DNA of 14,449 nucleotides from Acidimicrobiia bacterium (GTDB taxonomy: Bacteria; Actinomycetota; Acidimicrobiia; Acidimicrobiales; Ilumatobacteraceae), in the NCBI GenBank assembly GCA_013815505.1, contig JACDGA010000014.1, positions 1 to 14,449 of the forward strand. Reading direction: 5' to 3'. Positions 1 to 8,400 of the stretch are shown in pieces (the first letter of the stretch is position 1; each line of letters opens with the position of its first letter). Position numbers and translations under genes: made by a program. The notes beneath the pieces are model-generated. The model was not told where the DNA came from. It was given only the letters and a program-made list of their open reading frames with translations, and ran no database searches.

Positions 1-853
1 GTTCCAGGCACTCGGGGTCGGACACGTAGGCACCCCCACCGCGGCCGACGACTCGTGTGTCGTGACTGCCGAGCGTGTAGGCGTACGGGATGCCGGCCGC
101 CTCGAGCCGCGCGGTCCCGCGCACCGCCACGTCGAACTGGGACTGCTCGAGCCAACCCCAATTGACGACGTCGCCGCTGTGACCGACCCACCGCAGGTCG
201 AGCGCAGAACGGTTGGCGACGAGCCACTGCGTCCGATTGCCGAAGCGCCGATCGGTGGATGACACCACCTCGTTCTGCGTGTCGGGCATCATCGCGAACG
301 AGAAGGTCGGGTCGACGGCGACGGGCGCGGCGTAGAACGCGACGCGGTCTCTCCTCCAGCCTTCAGCCGTGAGCTGCGCCCTGTAGGCGGGCGTGCCTGC
401 GAGGCGGTGCATGCCCCTGCGCACGAAACTGAAGACAGGCACACAGCCGGACGCACTGTTCGGCGAGGCGTAGAAGGGTGCGCCCTGATCGACGTAGCCG
501 CCAGCCCGCAGTCGGTCTGCCTCGGCGCCGCGCCGCAGCCAGGCGGTGTCGCCCGTGGACGGGTTGTGCAGTCGCTTGACCGGCACGAAGTCGCCCGTTG
601 TGTTGGTGGGGGCGACGGCGAACGGCATGCCGAGATCGTCCTCGTAGCCCTGCCGAAGCTTCAGCCGGTTGGCCACCGCGACCGACGTCGTGACGTACGA
701 CGCCGCCGTCGACGGCTTGACGAGTTCCGTGACCCGCGTCGTCATGGGACTACACGACGCAGCAGCCACGCCGACCTGAGGCGACATCGCCACGACGCCG
801 ACGAGCAGGACGCTTGCGACACCGATGTTAAGAACCCGAGCCCGAACCAACAT
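1..853 (-). CDS. Secreted calcineurin-like metallophosphoesterase with DUF5648-like N-terminus (3' end outside window)
   Basis: The 284 visible codons start at ATG 853 and run off the left edge, so the C-terminus is missing. Residues 1-32 form a signal peptide (basic LVRAR start, hydrophobic 10-31). Residues about 40-176 resemble two DUF5648 units (PVKRLHNPSTGD, GYVDQGAPFYA, then EGW...VAFYA), a repeat often found on exported hydrolases. From about 184 a calcineurin-like fold begins: MPDTQ (D191, first metal ligand), HSGDVVN (D228, N231) and LGSHDT (263-266). The last motif is normally GNHD; here Ser263 replaces the metal-binding Asn. The protein should act outside the membrane on an unknown phosphoester. 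A GGAGG ribosome site (861-865) sits 7 bases before the ATG, which fixes the start. The gene is divergent from the TetR gene across 218 bases. Family assignment is firm; substrate is unknown. Confidence 0.83.
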   Translation of the reverse strand, partial: MLVRARVLNIGVASVLLVGVVAMSPQVGVAAASCSPMTTRVTELVKPSTAASYVTTSVAVANRLKLRQGYEDDLGMPFAVAPTNTTGDFVPVKRLHNPSTGDTAWLRRGAEADRLRAGGYVDQGAPFYASPNSASGCVPVFSFVRRGMHRLAGTPAYRAQLTAEGWRRDRVAFYAAPVAVDPTFSFAMMPDTQNEVVSSTDRRFGNRTQWLVANRSALDLRWVGHSGDVVNWGWLEQSQFDVAVRGTARLEAAGIPYAYTLGSHDTRVVGRGGGAYVSDPECLE

Positions 854-887
854 CTTTGCACCTCCAAAGGTGAGCGTTGCGATGGTA
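849..887 (-). promoter_or_regulatory. Promoter -10 and Shine-Dalgarno hairpin of the phosphoesterase gene
   Basis: Reading the minus strand, TACCAT (887-882) is a plausible -10 box, giving a leader of about 20 bases. That leader can form CACCT-TTGG-AGGTG (872-859), which hides part of the GGAGG ribosome site. An alternative, CTTTG-GAGGTG-CAAAG, puts the same site in a loop. The arms are only 5 bp and no good -35 is visible, so this is tentative. Confidence 0.35.
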
Positions 888-924
888 CTGGGCGGAGGGG
901 CAGATCATCGGGACCCGGACGCGA

Positions 925-956
925 AGCTGGACCCACCGACATCGATGAGTCCAGCT
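925..956. repeat. Inverted repeat, 11-bp arms with one mismatch, between divergent genes
   Basis: AGCTGGACCCA (925-935) faces TGAGTCCAGCT (946-956) across 10 bases; 10 of 11 positions pair, and the loop holds three further possible pairs. It lies upstream of both predicted promoters of the divergent phosphoesterase and TetR genes, so a protein-binding site fits better than an RNA element. The rest of 854-1036 shows nothing else I can name. Confidence 0.5.
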
Positions 957-1036
957 CCATCCGCCCGCTTGGATCCGCCTACGAGTCGCTGTCCGCCGCC
1001 TCCGCGTCGTCCAACAACATTGTCATCATGCACACG

Positions 1037-1071
1037 TTGACGTTCTGAGTCAAGTGACTTATCTTGACACG
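1037..1071 (+). promoter_or_regulatory. TetR gene promoter with overlapping dyad operator
   Basis: TTGACG (1037-1042), a 17-base spacer and TATCTT (1060-1065) form a near-consensus promoter. Six bases later comes GTG 1072, so transcription would begin at or next to the start codon. A perfect dyad, GTCAAG (1049-1054) and CTTGAC (1063-1068) with 8 bases between, covers the -10 box. This is the usual position for TetR autorepression. Operator identity is inferred. Confidence 0.6.
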
Positions 1072-1719
1072 GTGCCGGCGAGCAGCGAGGCGACACGGAC
1101 GGCATTGATGCTCCACGCCGAGCGTCTCTTCGCCGAGCTCGGCCCTCACGGGGTCTCGCTTCGCGGTGTCAGCGCCGCCGCAGGTCAGCGCAACCATTCC
1201 GCAGCGCAGTACCACTTCGGTGACCGTGCCGGCGTCATCGGCGGCGTCTTCAGCCATCGCATGGTCGAGGTCGATCGCCACCGGCGCGAACTGCTCGACG
1301 CCGCCCCCGCAGTGACCGACGATGTCAAGGGCCCGATCGAGGTGCTCGTGCGGCCGCTCGCCGACATGGTCGTCGCAAGCGACGGCTGGTACGCCCGCTT
1401 CCTCGCTCGTGCCCGGTGGGATCCCGTGAGCCTCAACGTTCTCGGCGCGCAGCCCGAGGCGTACTCGTACCACGCGGCCCGAGCGAGGCTCGCCGACGCG
1501 TTGGAGGCCCTGCCACCGAAGATCCGCGCCAGTCGCCTCGATCAGATCGACGACGTCGCCGTGTGCACGCTCGCGGCGTGGGAGTGGAGTCGTGACCGTG
1601 GCGAGGAGCGCCTCGACGCCGACGTCATGATCGACGAGATCATCACCACCAGTGTCGCCATCGCCTGCGTCCCGCCTCCCCGGGCGGTCACGGACCGTCA
1701 GGTGTCGCCGGCCACGTAG
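1072..1719 (+). CDS. TetR/AcrR family transcriptional regulator
   Basis: A 215-residue one-component repressor. The N-terminal DNA-binding domain reads ALMLHAERLFAELG, then VSLRGVSAAAG and NHSAAQYHFGDRAGVI. The YHFG turn after the recognition helix is typical of TetR proteins. The C-terminal ligand-binding part is helical and unassigned, so the inducer is unknown. GTG 1054 is a longer possible start, but it lies upstream of the predicted -10 box and inside the dyad; GTG 1072 fits a leaderless transcript and a normal TetR N-terminus. The dyad suggests autoregulation, and the gene could also control the divergent phosphoesterase. Its last 22 bases overlap the 3' end of the LLM gene on the other strand. 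Family certain, target inferred. Confidence 0.88.
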   Translation: MPASSEATRTALMLHAERLFAELGPHGVSLRGVSAAAGQRNHSAAQYHFGDRAGVIGGVFSHRMVEVDRHRRELLDAAPAVTDDVKGPIEVLVRPLADMVVASDGWYARFLARARWDPVSLNVLGAQPEAYSYHAARARLADALEALPPKIRASRLDQIDDVAVCTLAAWEWSRDRGEERLDADVMIDEIITTSVAIACVPPPRAVTDRQVSPAT

Positions 1720-2537
1720 CGGGCGTACGAGTCGAGCACCGTCAGCACCTCGTCGCGAGGCGCGGACGGCAGGCTCAGCACGACCTCGTCGAGGCCCAGC
1801 GACGCGTAGTGATCGATCTTGCCGGGGCTCGGCATGACGCCGAACGGAACGACCACGGGCATCCCGTCACGCCCCGCCTGCGACCACGCCCGCTCGAGCT
1901 CGGGCAACGTCCTCGACAGGCCGCCACCACCGATCGGCATCCACCCGTCAGCCCACTCGCAGAGGTGGGCGAACAGCTTCGGGCCGGCGCCGCCACCGAG
2001 GAGCACCGGTGGCCGCGGCCGCTGCACGGGCTTCGGCCACGACCACGACGGCGAGAACTCGACGAACTCGCCATCGAACGACGCCTCGTCGTCGGTCCAC
2101 AGCGCCGTCATCGCCGCCACGTGCTCGCGTACCCGTTGGCGTCTCGTGTGCATGTCGACGCCGTGGTGCTCCATCTCGTCCTCGTTCCAACCGAACCCGA
2201 CACCGAACACGGTGCGCCCACCGCTCAGATGATCTAGCGTCGCCCACGCCTTGGCGTAACCAATGGGTTCGTGCTGGGCGACGAGCGAGATGCCCGATCC
2301 GAGTACGAGGCGCTCGGTCACGGCGGCGCACGCCGACAGCGCAGCGATCGGGTCGAGGCAGCGTCGGTACATCTCGGGCAGTTCGCCGCCTGTCGGTGCC
2401 GGGGTGCGACGACCGATGGGGATGTGGGTGTGTTCGGGCACGAACAGCGAGTGGAACCCTCGCGACTCCGCCTCACGGGCGAGTTCGACGACGCCGATCG
2501 ACTGATCCGTGGCGAAGATCGTGAGGCCGATGCGCAT
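1698..2537 (-). CDS. LLM class F420-dependent oxidoreductase, Rv2161c-like
   Basis: A 279-residue luciferase-like monooxygenase-fold (TIM barrel) protein. Landmarks are the N-terminal strand MRIGLTIFA, LFVPEHTHIP (31-40, very characteristic of the Rv2161c group, TIGR03619), LDHLSGGRTVFGVGFGWNEDE (101-121) and VLLGGGAG near 178-185, part of the cofactor-phosphate site in this superfamily. Relatives use F420 rather than FMN, but the substrate cannot be read from sequence. The frame is open up to 2654, but the upstream 39 residues look non-coding; ATG 2537 begins the barrel's first strand and has TACCAT six bases upstream, fitting leaderless expression. It is convergent with TetR (22-base overlap) and divergent from the SpoIID-domain gene. 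No F420 biosynthesis gene is nearby. Confidence 0.88.
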   Translation of the reverse strand: MRIGLTIFATDQSIGVVELAREAESRGFHSLFVPEHTHIPIGRRTPAPTGGELPEMYRRCLDPIAALSACAAVTERLVLGSGISLVAQHEPIGYAKAWATLDHLSGGRTVFGVGFGWNEDEMEHHGVDMHTRRQRVREHVAAMTALWTDDEASFDGEFVEFSPSWSWPKPVQRPRPPVLLGGGAGPKLFAHLCEWADGWMPIGGGGLSRTLPELERAWSQAGRDGMPVVVPFGVMPSPGKIDHYASLGLDEVVLSLPSAPRDEVLTVLDSYARYVAGDT

Positions 2538-2626
2538 CGCCCGATGGTAGGCAGCGGGGTGACGACGAGTGTCGTCGGGCGACTGAGGATTGTTCGACGA
2601 TCGCAGTAGCTCGCTATCGTCACGCC
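2538..2626. promoter_or_regulatory. Divergent promoter region with nested dyads
   Basis: Two -10-like boxes point outward: TACCAT on the minus strand (2549-2544) for the LLM gene and TATCGT (2615-2620) on the plus strand, with TTCGAC (2593-2598) as a weak -35, for the SpoIID-domain gene. Each is six bases from its start codon. Between them are a perfect GACGAC-gagt-GTCGTC dyad (2561-2576) and a wider pair, CGCCCGA (2538-2544) with TCGGGCG (2575-2581). Promoter calls are by eye. Confidence 0.45.
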
Positions 2627-3913
2627 GTGCCCCAATGGAGTTGGGAGGCGGCACGAAAAGGGCTCGGCCCCGTCATGATCCTGATCGCCGTGCTGGTGTG
2701 GCCGGGCGGCGTGTCGCACGCTGCGTGCCCGAGCCCGTCGACCGGCTCGGTGCCGCTCGCCGAGATGCCCGAGAGCGGCGAGGTCGTGTTCCGCGGTTCG
2801 GGCGCCGGGCACAGCCTGGGGATGAGCCAGTACGGCGCTCGTGGCGCGGCGCTACTCGGGTGCTCGACGACGCAGATCCTCACCACCTACTACCGAGGCG
2901 CCGCGGTGCAACCAATGCCGACACCACGCGAGCTGGCCGTGTGGATGTTGCGCAGCGGCACGAGTGCGACGGTGGCCGTCGATGCGAACCCGACTCGTGC
3001 GGCGCGCGTGAAGTGGCAGTCACGCGGGCAGCTCGTCGGATGGCAGCCGGAGGGTCAGACCTGGACGGTGCGGATGAGCGGGACAACCGTGCTGCTCACC
3101 GACCACACCGGTCGGGTGCGGTACCAGCGGGCGGCGCCGATCCGATCGCTGCAGATGCTCCACAGCGGCATCCCGACGACGCTGCGCACGTTCCAAGGTT
3201 CGTCGCCGTACCTCGTGCGTCGCAACAAGTGGGACGAGACTCACTTCCTCTACAACGCCGGCACGCTCGACGTCCAGCAACGGTTCCGCGATCGCGCCGA
3301 CAACGGCACGGCGATGGACAAGTACCTGTACGGGGTCGCCGAGGTACCGGAGACCTGGCCCGCAGCGGCACTCGGCGCGCAGGCGATCGCCAGCAGGACG
3401 TTTGCGACGAAGGTGAACCGGGTGCTCCACGCGCATTCCGTCGACCAGCTGTATCGCGGCCATGACCCGACTCGTGACGATCCCGGCACGTCGTGGCGCC
3501 GCGCCGTCGACACGTCGTCGGGCCAGGTGCTCGTGGGACCGAACGGCGCCCTGATCGATGCCCTCTACTCCGCCTCGATGGCGGGATCGACCGAGGACCG
3601 GCGTTACGTGTGGGGTGGCGCGACGGAGTTCCCGCACCTCACCGCCGTCGACGACAGCGCGTGGGCCAACGCCTCGAGCGACCCGTACGCGGCATGGGTC
3701 CGGACGTTCTCGAAGCCGTACCTGGCCGACCGGTTCGGGTTCGACCGGGTGAGCGACGTCACCGTGGCCGCCAAGGGCACGACTGCTCGCTGGACCGGCG
3801 TCGTGATCACGGGAACCGACGACGGCAGCACCGTCACCCGCCGGTTCACGGGCTGGGACGTGAAAACGAGACTCGGGCTCCCGTCGCCCGGCTTCGTCGT
3901 CACGGTTCGCTGA
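2627..3913 (+). CDS. Secreted SpoIID/LytB-domain protein
   Basis: A 428-residue exported protein. Residues 1-32 form a signal peptide (basic ARK, hydrophobic 14-25, likely cut after SHA). FRGSGAGHSLGMSQYGARG (55-73) matches the GHGVGMSQYGA motif of SpoIID/LytB proteins. YLYGVAEVPETWPAAALG (233-250), followed by AQAIASRTFA, is the core motif; E239 matches the acidic residue essential in SpoIID. YSASMAGSTED and VWGG (314-330) complete the family pattern. SpoIID is a lytic transglycosylase of endospore formers; in non-sporing actinobacteria such proteins are presumed to act on peptidoglycan or stimulate amidases. The GTG start is favoured because a -10-like box lies six bases upstream and it retains the charged signal-peptide start; M17 would lose it. 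A strong hairpin follows the stop codon. Confidence 0.88.
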   Translation: MPQWSWEAARKGLGPVMILIAVLVWPGGVSHAACPSPSTGSVPLAEMPESGEVVFRGSGAGHSLGMSQYGARGAALLGCSTTQILTTYYRGAAVQPMPTPRELAVWMLRSGTSATVAVDANPTRAARVKWQSRGQLVGWQPEGQTWTVRMSGTTVLLTDHTGRVRYQRAAPIRSLQMLHSGIPTTLRTFQGSSPYLVRRNKWDETHFLYNAGTLDVQQRFRDRADNGTAMDKYLYGVAEVPETWPAAALGAQAIASRTFATKVNRVLHAHSVDQLYRGHDPTRDDPGTSWRRAVDTSSGQVLVGPNGALIDALYSASMAGSTEDRRYVWGGATEFPHLTAVDDSAWANASSDPYAAWVRTFSKPYLADRFGFDRVSDVTVAAKGTTARWTGVVITGTDDGSTVTRRFTGWDVKTRLGLPSPGFVVTVR

Positions 3914-3916
3914 ACA

Positions 3917-3948
3917 CCGGGCGGCGCACCGCGTTCGGTGACCGCCGG
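3917..3948 (+). terminator. GC-rich hairpin after the SpoIID-domain gene
   Basis: Four bases after the stop, CACCG-cgtt-CGGTG (3927-3940) is closed by a second paired block, CCGGGCGG (3917-3924) with CCGCCGG (3942-3948), with one bulged G and small internal mismatches. No T-run follows. Actinobacterial terminators often lack one, but function is inferred. Confidence 0.45.
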
Positions 3949-3983
3949 ATGTATCCGGGGGCGCGCCGGCGACTCTTGGTGAC

Positions 3984-4391
3984 ATGGGCGGGCGGTCGAT
4001 GTGGTGGGCGCTGGCGGCTGTCGTCGTCCTGGCCGGACTCGACCTCCTCGGCGCCTATCTCGCCAAGGAGTTCTCGATGCGGCCGCGAGCCGCGGTGTTC
4101 GCTGCTGGTCTCGTCACGTTTGCGGTGCTGTTCGTGGTGTACGTCAAGAGCCTCAGCGTGAGCGACCTGTGGGTCGTGACGTTCGGATGGGTCGTGCTCA
4201 TCGAGGTCGGGGTGATCGTGCTGGAGCGGTTCCACTTCGGTACCACGATCTCGCCGCGCAAGATGGCGCTCGCCTGCATCCTGGTCGTCGTCCAGGTGGC
4301 GATGATGCTGCCCGACTCGCTGTTCGAGCGGTCGTATCCTGCGGACGAGGCGGCGGATCCAGCGGCGATCGCCGCGACGACCTCCCCCTAG
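3984..4391 (+). CDS. Small four-helix membrane protein, distant SMR-like
   Basis: A 135-residue protein with four hydrophobic segments (about 7-27, 35-54, 62-81, 91-109) and a short polar C-terminal tail. I do not recognise it as a named family. The size, the helix lengths and the first helix LDLLGAYLAK resemble the small multidrug resistance (EmrE) pattern. EmrE has E14, G17 and K22; here D20, G23 and K28 have the same spacing, so the essential acidic residue would be Asp. Substrate transport is therefore only a suggestion; a structural or regulatory membrane role is equally open. ATG 3984 has no Shine-Dalgarno site; M6 is an alternative. It follows the SpoIID gene by 70 bases, behind a hairpin, and precedes the cyclase by 44 bases, so it may be co-transcribed with the cyclase. 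Confidence 0.7.
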   Translation: MGGRSMWWALAAVVVLAGLDLLGAYLAKEFSMRPRAAVFAAGLVTFAVLFVVYVKSLSVSDLWVVTFGWVVLIEVGVIVLERFHFGTTISPRKMALACILVVVQVAMMLPDSLFERSYPADEAADPAAIAATTSP

Positions 4392-4435
4392 CCATCGGTG
4401 TCCGATTCTCCGTCGCGGGCGCGGCGGGGGCGGGG

Positions 4436-5452
4436 ATGTGGCAGGTTGGCGGCTTGCAGGACGACGAATCCGGTGACGCCAACGGGGCGAGCAGCACCGA
4501 GCGGTGGCTGCGTGGCATCGAGACGCTGTTGCTTGGCGGCGGCGAGCGCTTCACCGCCGAGGAAGTGCGCGCCGCGGCCGGCGTCGACGAGGAGTGGTCG
4601 CAGCGCCTCTGGCGGGCGATCGGGTTCCCCGAGATCCCGCCGGGTGTGCGTGCGCTGACCCCGGCCGACCGCGAGGCACTGACGCAGGTCGCGGCACTGC
4701 GTCGCGCCGGGCTCGGCGACGACGACCTCGTCAACGTGACACGCACCGCGTCGCTCGCGATGGCCCGCATCGCAGACGCCGTCACCGCGGAATCGACCGT
4801 GTGGGCGAACGTGATGGGAGCGACCGACGAGTCCTCGTCCGAACACGTCGACCCACTCGCAACGTTCGACTCACTGCTGTCGTACCTCAGCCGGCGCCAG
4901 CTCCTCGCCGCCGTGCTGTGGCGCACCGCCGCCACGGGTGACGACCTCGACTGGCCGAACCTCGCGGTCGGGTTCGCCGACATCGTCGGGTACACCGAGC
5001 TCAGCCAGCAGCTTCCCGGCGACGACATCGCCGCGCTCGTCGGGCGGTTCGACTCGGTGACGAGCGACGTCGTCGCCGACGGCGGCGGCAGGACGGTGAA
5101 GATGATCGGTGACGCCGTGCTGTTCACCGCCGAGACCTCCGCGGGCGCCTGCGAGATCGCACTGACGTTGTCCGCACGGCTGCACGCCGACCGCGACGCC
5201 GGGTTCCCCGGCATTCGCGTGGGACTGGCGTGGGGCCCGGTGCTCGCCCGCTTCGGCGACGTGTACGGCCCTGTCGTCAACCTCGCCTCACGCCTCGTGG
5301 CGGCCGCTCGTCCCGGCACCGTGCTCGTCGGCGCCGAGATCGCTGCATTCGTGTCCGACGACGAACGATTCGCGACGAGGCCGCTGCGGGCGCGCCGGCT
5401 CAAGGGCCTCGGTCGCGTCCAGCTCCACGCGCTGCGCCGCGCCGACCCGTGA
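4436..5452 (+). CDS. Class III adenylate cyclase with N-terminal regulatory domain
   Basis: A 338-residue soluble protein that should convert ATP to cAMP. Residues about 20-160 are helical and resemble the autoinhibitory regulatory domain of mycobacterial Rv1264, which responds to pH (ALTPADREAL, RRAGLGDDDLV, SYLSRRQLLAAVLWR). The catalytic domain (about 173-334) has all key residues: D182 (GFADIVGYT) and D226 (KMIGDA) for metals, K222 and D275 for adenine recognition, N282 and R286 (NLASR) for the transition state. One catalytic domain means it works as a homodimer. The frame is open far upstream, but that part overlaps the membrane-protein gene antisense-like and reads as non-protein; ATG 4436, behind a G-rich stretch, is the first credible start. 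pH regulation is inferred from homology only. The 3' end faces the surface-protein gene 32 bases away. Confidence 0.9.
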   Translation: MWQVGGLQDDESGDANGASSTERWLRGIETLLLGGGERFTAEEVRAAAGVDEEWSQRLWRAIGFPEIPPGVRALTPADREALTQVAALRRAGLGDDDLVNVTRTASLAMARIADAVTAESTVWANVMGATDESSSEHVDPLATFDSLLSYLSRRQLLAAVLWRTAATGDDLDWPNLAVGFADIVGYTELSQQLPGDDIAALVGRFDSVTSDVVADGGGRTVKMIGDAVLFTAETSAGACEIALTLSARLHADRDAGFPGIRVGLAWGPVLARFGDVYGPVVNLASRLVAAARPGTVLVGAEIAAFVSDDERFATRPLRARRLKGLGRVQLHALRRADP

Positions 5453-5484
5453 CGGCGATCGCCACGATCACATCAGTCACAGCG

Positions 5485-8400
5485 TCACGGCTCGACGATG
5501 ATCGTGAGGCGTGCGGCGCCCTGCGTGCCGTTGCTGTCGAGCACCGTGTACCACACGGGTGTCGTCATGGCCGCGAAGCCATCGGCAGGGGTGTACGTCA
5601 CGACACCCTCGTCGTCGACGGCGTACGTCCCCTCGCCCGGCACGTCGAGTGAGGCGCCGTCGTCGGACAGCACCGTTCCCTCTGGCAGACCCTCACTGCG
5701 GAGCAGAGAGGTGTCGGGCTGGAGCTCCGCGTCCTCCACCGGTTCGTCGTTGTCGACTACGTCGACCTCGATGAGTCCGGGCGCGGACGTCGACACCTCG
5801 TCGTCGGTGCCGAATGCCGGCTCGGCAACTGCGACCGCCAGCAACGCAGTGTCCCGCTGACCGTCCGGGTCGATCACTTCGTAGCGCATCGCGGCGGAGG
5901 GGCCCGTGAACCCGAACACCGGGTCGAAGGTCACCGCGCCGCTCTCGCCGATCGTCGCCTGGCCTTGTCCCGGCACGTCCAGCGAGCGCCCGTCGTCGGA
6001 CACCTCGGCACCGTCGGGCTGTCCGTCGGTGGGGAACCGCACGGTGAACGCGCCGCCCGCCGGCACGTCGTTGGCGAGCACGGGGACGTCGACGTCGGTG
6101 TCGAACGCCGTCGGCTCGAGGTCGTCGCGAGCCTGTGGCGGTGCTCGCGACACGTCGATCCTGATGGTGGAGGTGGCCAGCACGAGATCCGTGTCGGCGA
6201 CGGTGTAGCGGATGGGCCGGGTCGTGCCGACGAACGCCGGCTGCGAAGTGAAGGTCACCCAGCCGTCGTCGATCGTGTACACACCTTCGCCGGGCACGTC
6301 GAGCGTGGTGCCGTCGCTACTTCGGCGGGCGCCAGCCGGTTGGCTGTCCGCGGTGAACGCGACGGTGTCGCGTCGCAGCCCGGTCGATCGGGCGTTGCTC
6401 CCGCGATCGTTGCCGAGCGGATCCTGGCGTACCTCGGCGCCCTGCGTGCCGTTCCATTCATCGGCGATCGCCTGTGGCGGGTCGGCAACGGCGACGGTGA
6501 GCCGCGCAGTGTCCGTGCGCCGGCCGTTATCGGCGACCGTGTACCGAATCGACGCCATGCCCTCGAAGCTCGGCGTCGGTGCGAACCGCACGGCGCCACC
6601 CGCCACAACCGAGAAGCGGCCACCGGCAACGTCGACGTCACGCGCGCCGCCACCGAGCACGACCGACGACGGAACGAGCTGCGCACCCTCAGCGGCCACG
6701 TCGTTAGCGGCAACCGGCACGTCGATCGGTCGCCCGAACGGCGTCGAGGCCAGATCGTCGGCGGCGACGGGCGCACGCAGCGGCGGTGGCTGCGACGTGG
6801 TGGTCGTGGCAGGCGGCTGGGTCGTCGTGGTCGGTGGCGCCGTGGTCGTCGGTGGTCGGGGGCGCGTGACCGGCGGCGCCGGGCGTGTCGCCGGCGGGCG
6901 GGTGGTGGGCGGGACGGTGGTGGGCGGGACAGTGGGGGGTGGTGCGGTCTCGCGTGTCGGCGGCGGGTCGGTGGATGTCGTCGGTGGATCGGGTGGTGGC
7001 GTCACGAACGCGGCCGGCTCGAAGCGGAGGCGGTAGCGGAACGGGAACGGCCACGCGTCGCGCAGCATCAACTTCGCGTTCTGCGACAGGCTGACGACGA
7101 GCGATCCGGTGTCGTCGAGCCACGGCATGAGGTAGGCGTGGTATGTCAGCATCAGCGGGTCGTTGCCCCGCGGCGCGGCGGCCGTGCGCGACACCGTGGT
7201 CCACGGCCCCCACGGCTCGTTGGCGACGTCGATCATCAGCTCGTCACCCCAGTAGCCGTCGACCTTCGTCGCTGCCACCCACTGGCCGCCGAGGTAGCGC
7301 GGCTGCATCGGGTTCTCGGCCCAGAATCGCCGCAGGATCGGTCTCGCATCCGACACGTCGCTGCTCCATCCCTCTGCGGTTCGGTACTCGGGCGCCTCGT
7401 CGAGCTGGCCGAGGGGGACGCGGGCGAGCCACATCGCGGTCGCCGAATGCGGGCCGTTGGCGTACCCGCCCTGGCGGTAGAGGTTCTGGTCGAATGAGTT
7501 GCCGAATAGGTACGTGTACTCCTCGTCGCCGCTGACGGCGTACCCATAGACGGGTTGCACGCCGGCGTTCGGCGCCGGCCGGAAGTCGAGTCGGGCGAGC
7601 GAGTCGGCGTCGTAGGTCGCCAACCATGTGCTGTTGGGATGCCAGCCGAGCCCGTCGTAGGGGCCGAGCGGCTCGTCGGTGTTGATCATCTCCACCCAGA
7701 ACACCGACAGCACCCCGTCGCTCGTCTCGCCACCCATCGGCCAGAACCAGCGAGACAGCGTCGTCTCGCCCGTGCCCTGTTCGAACGATGCCGGCTCGCC
7801 AGCAGTTCCGCGGTGCAACAGCGTGAAGCAGTCGCCGTCCTGCAGCATGGCGGTGTTGTGACTGAATCGAGAGCGGTCGAAGCTGCCGGCGACGCCGGGA
7901 TGGTCGACGAACGTGTCCTGGAAGATCCACAGCGACCGTCCGTCGCCGAGTGGGTAGACGTGCTGGTAGTCGTGGCCGATGACGGGCCCGATCCGGTCGG
8001 CGAAGAAGTCGTCGAGGGCCGCAGCCGACAAGTCCGCGGCGCAGCCGACGTCGGTCGCCACGTAGCCGGCGTCGGTCGTGCGCGTGGTGACGCTCCACGG
8101 CGCGAGGTCGGGCTCGGGTTCCTCCGACGGCTCGGGCTGCGGTACGGGGATCGGCCGCCGCAGCGTCGGCCCGTCCGGCGGCGACGGCGGTGACGGTGGT
8201 GTGCGATCGGGGCCGACCCCTTGCCCGCGTGGCTCGGACGAGGACGGCACCGTCTGCCGAGGCCGAGACGGTGCGTCGATCGTGGTGCCGGTGTCGGGGG
8301 CGAGGTCGAGCTCGGGCAGGACGGTGTCGGTGGGTGTGGGTCCGACGAGCTCGCCCGCGCGCTCCTCCTGGGCGCGCTCGTCCATGGCCTGACTGCCGGA

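Noticed and set aside
959..979. Direct repeat ATCCGCC, two copies 14 bases apart
   Set aside because: Seven bases in GC-rich DNA is easily chance; no link to a promoter box.
3020..3985. 321-codon minus-strand frame opposite the SpoIID-domain gene
   Set aside because: No recognisable domain, while the plus strand has a signal peptide and the full SpoIID motif set.
4198..5403. 401-codon minus-strand frame opposite the adenylate cyclase
   Set aside because: Ser/Ala/Thr/Pro-rich antisense text; the plus strand carries every catalytic residue of a cyclase.
5449..5489. CGTGAC...GTCACG dyad with inner GGCGATCGCC between convergent genes as a bidirectional terminator
   Set aside because: Only 6-bp outer arms with a 29-base interior and no T-run; too weak to annotate.
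6870..7010. CRISPR-like or tandem-repeat array
   Set aside because: The repetition comes from Pro/Thr codons of the stalk; there are no regular spacers or conserved repeat units.
5965..7497. Long plus-strand open frame (510 codons) opposite the surface-protein gene
   Set aside because: Arg/Gly-rich composition without motifs; it is the antisense of a frame with clear domains and strong codon bias.
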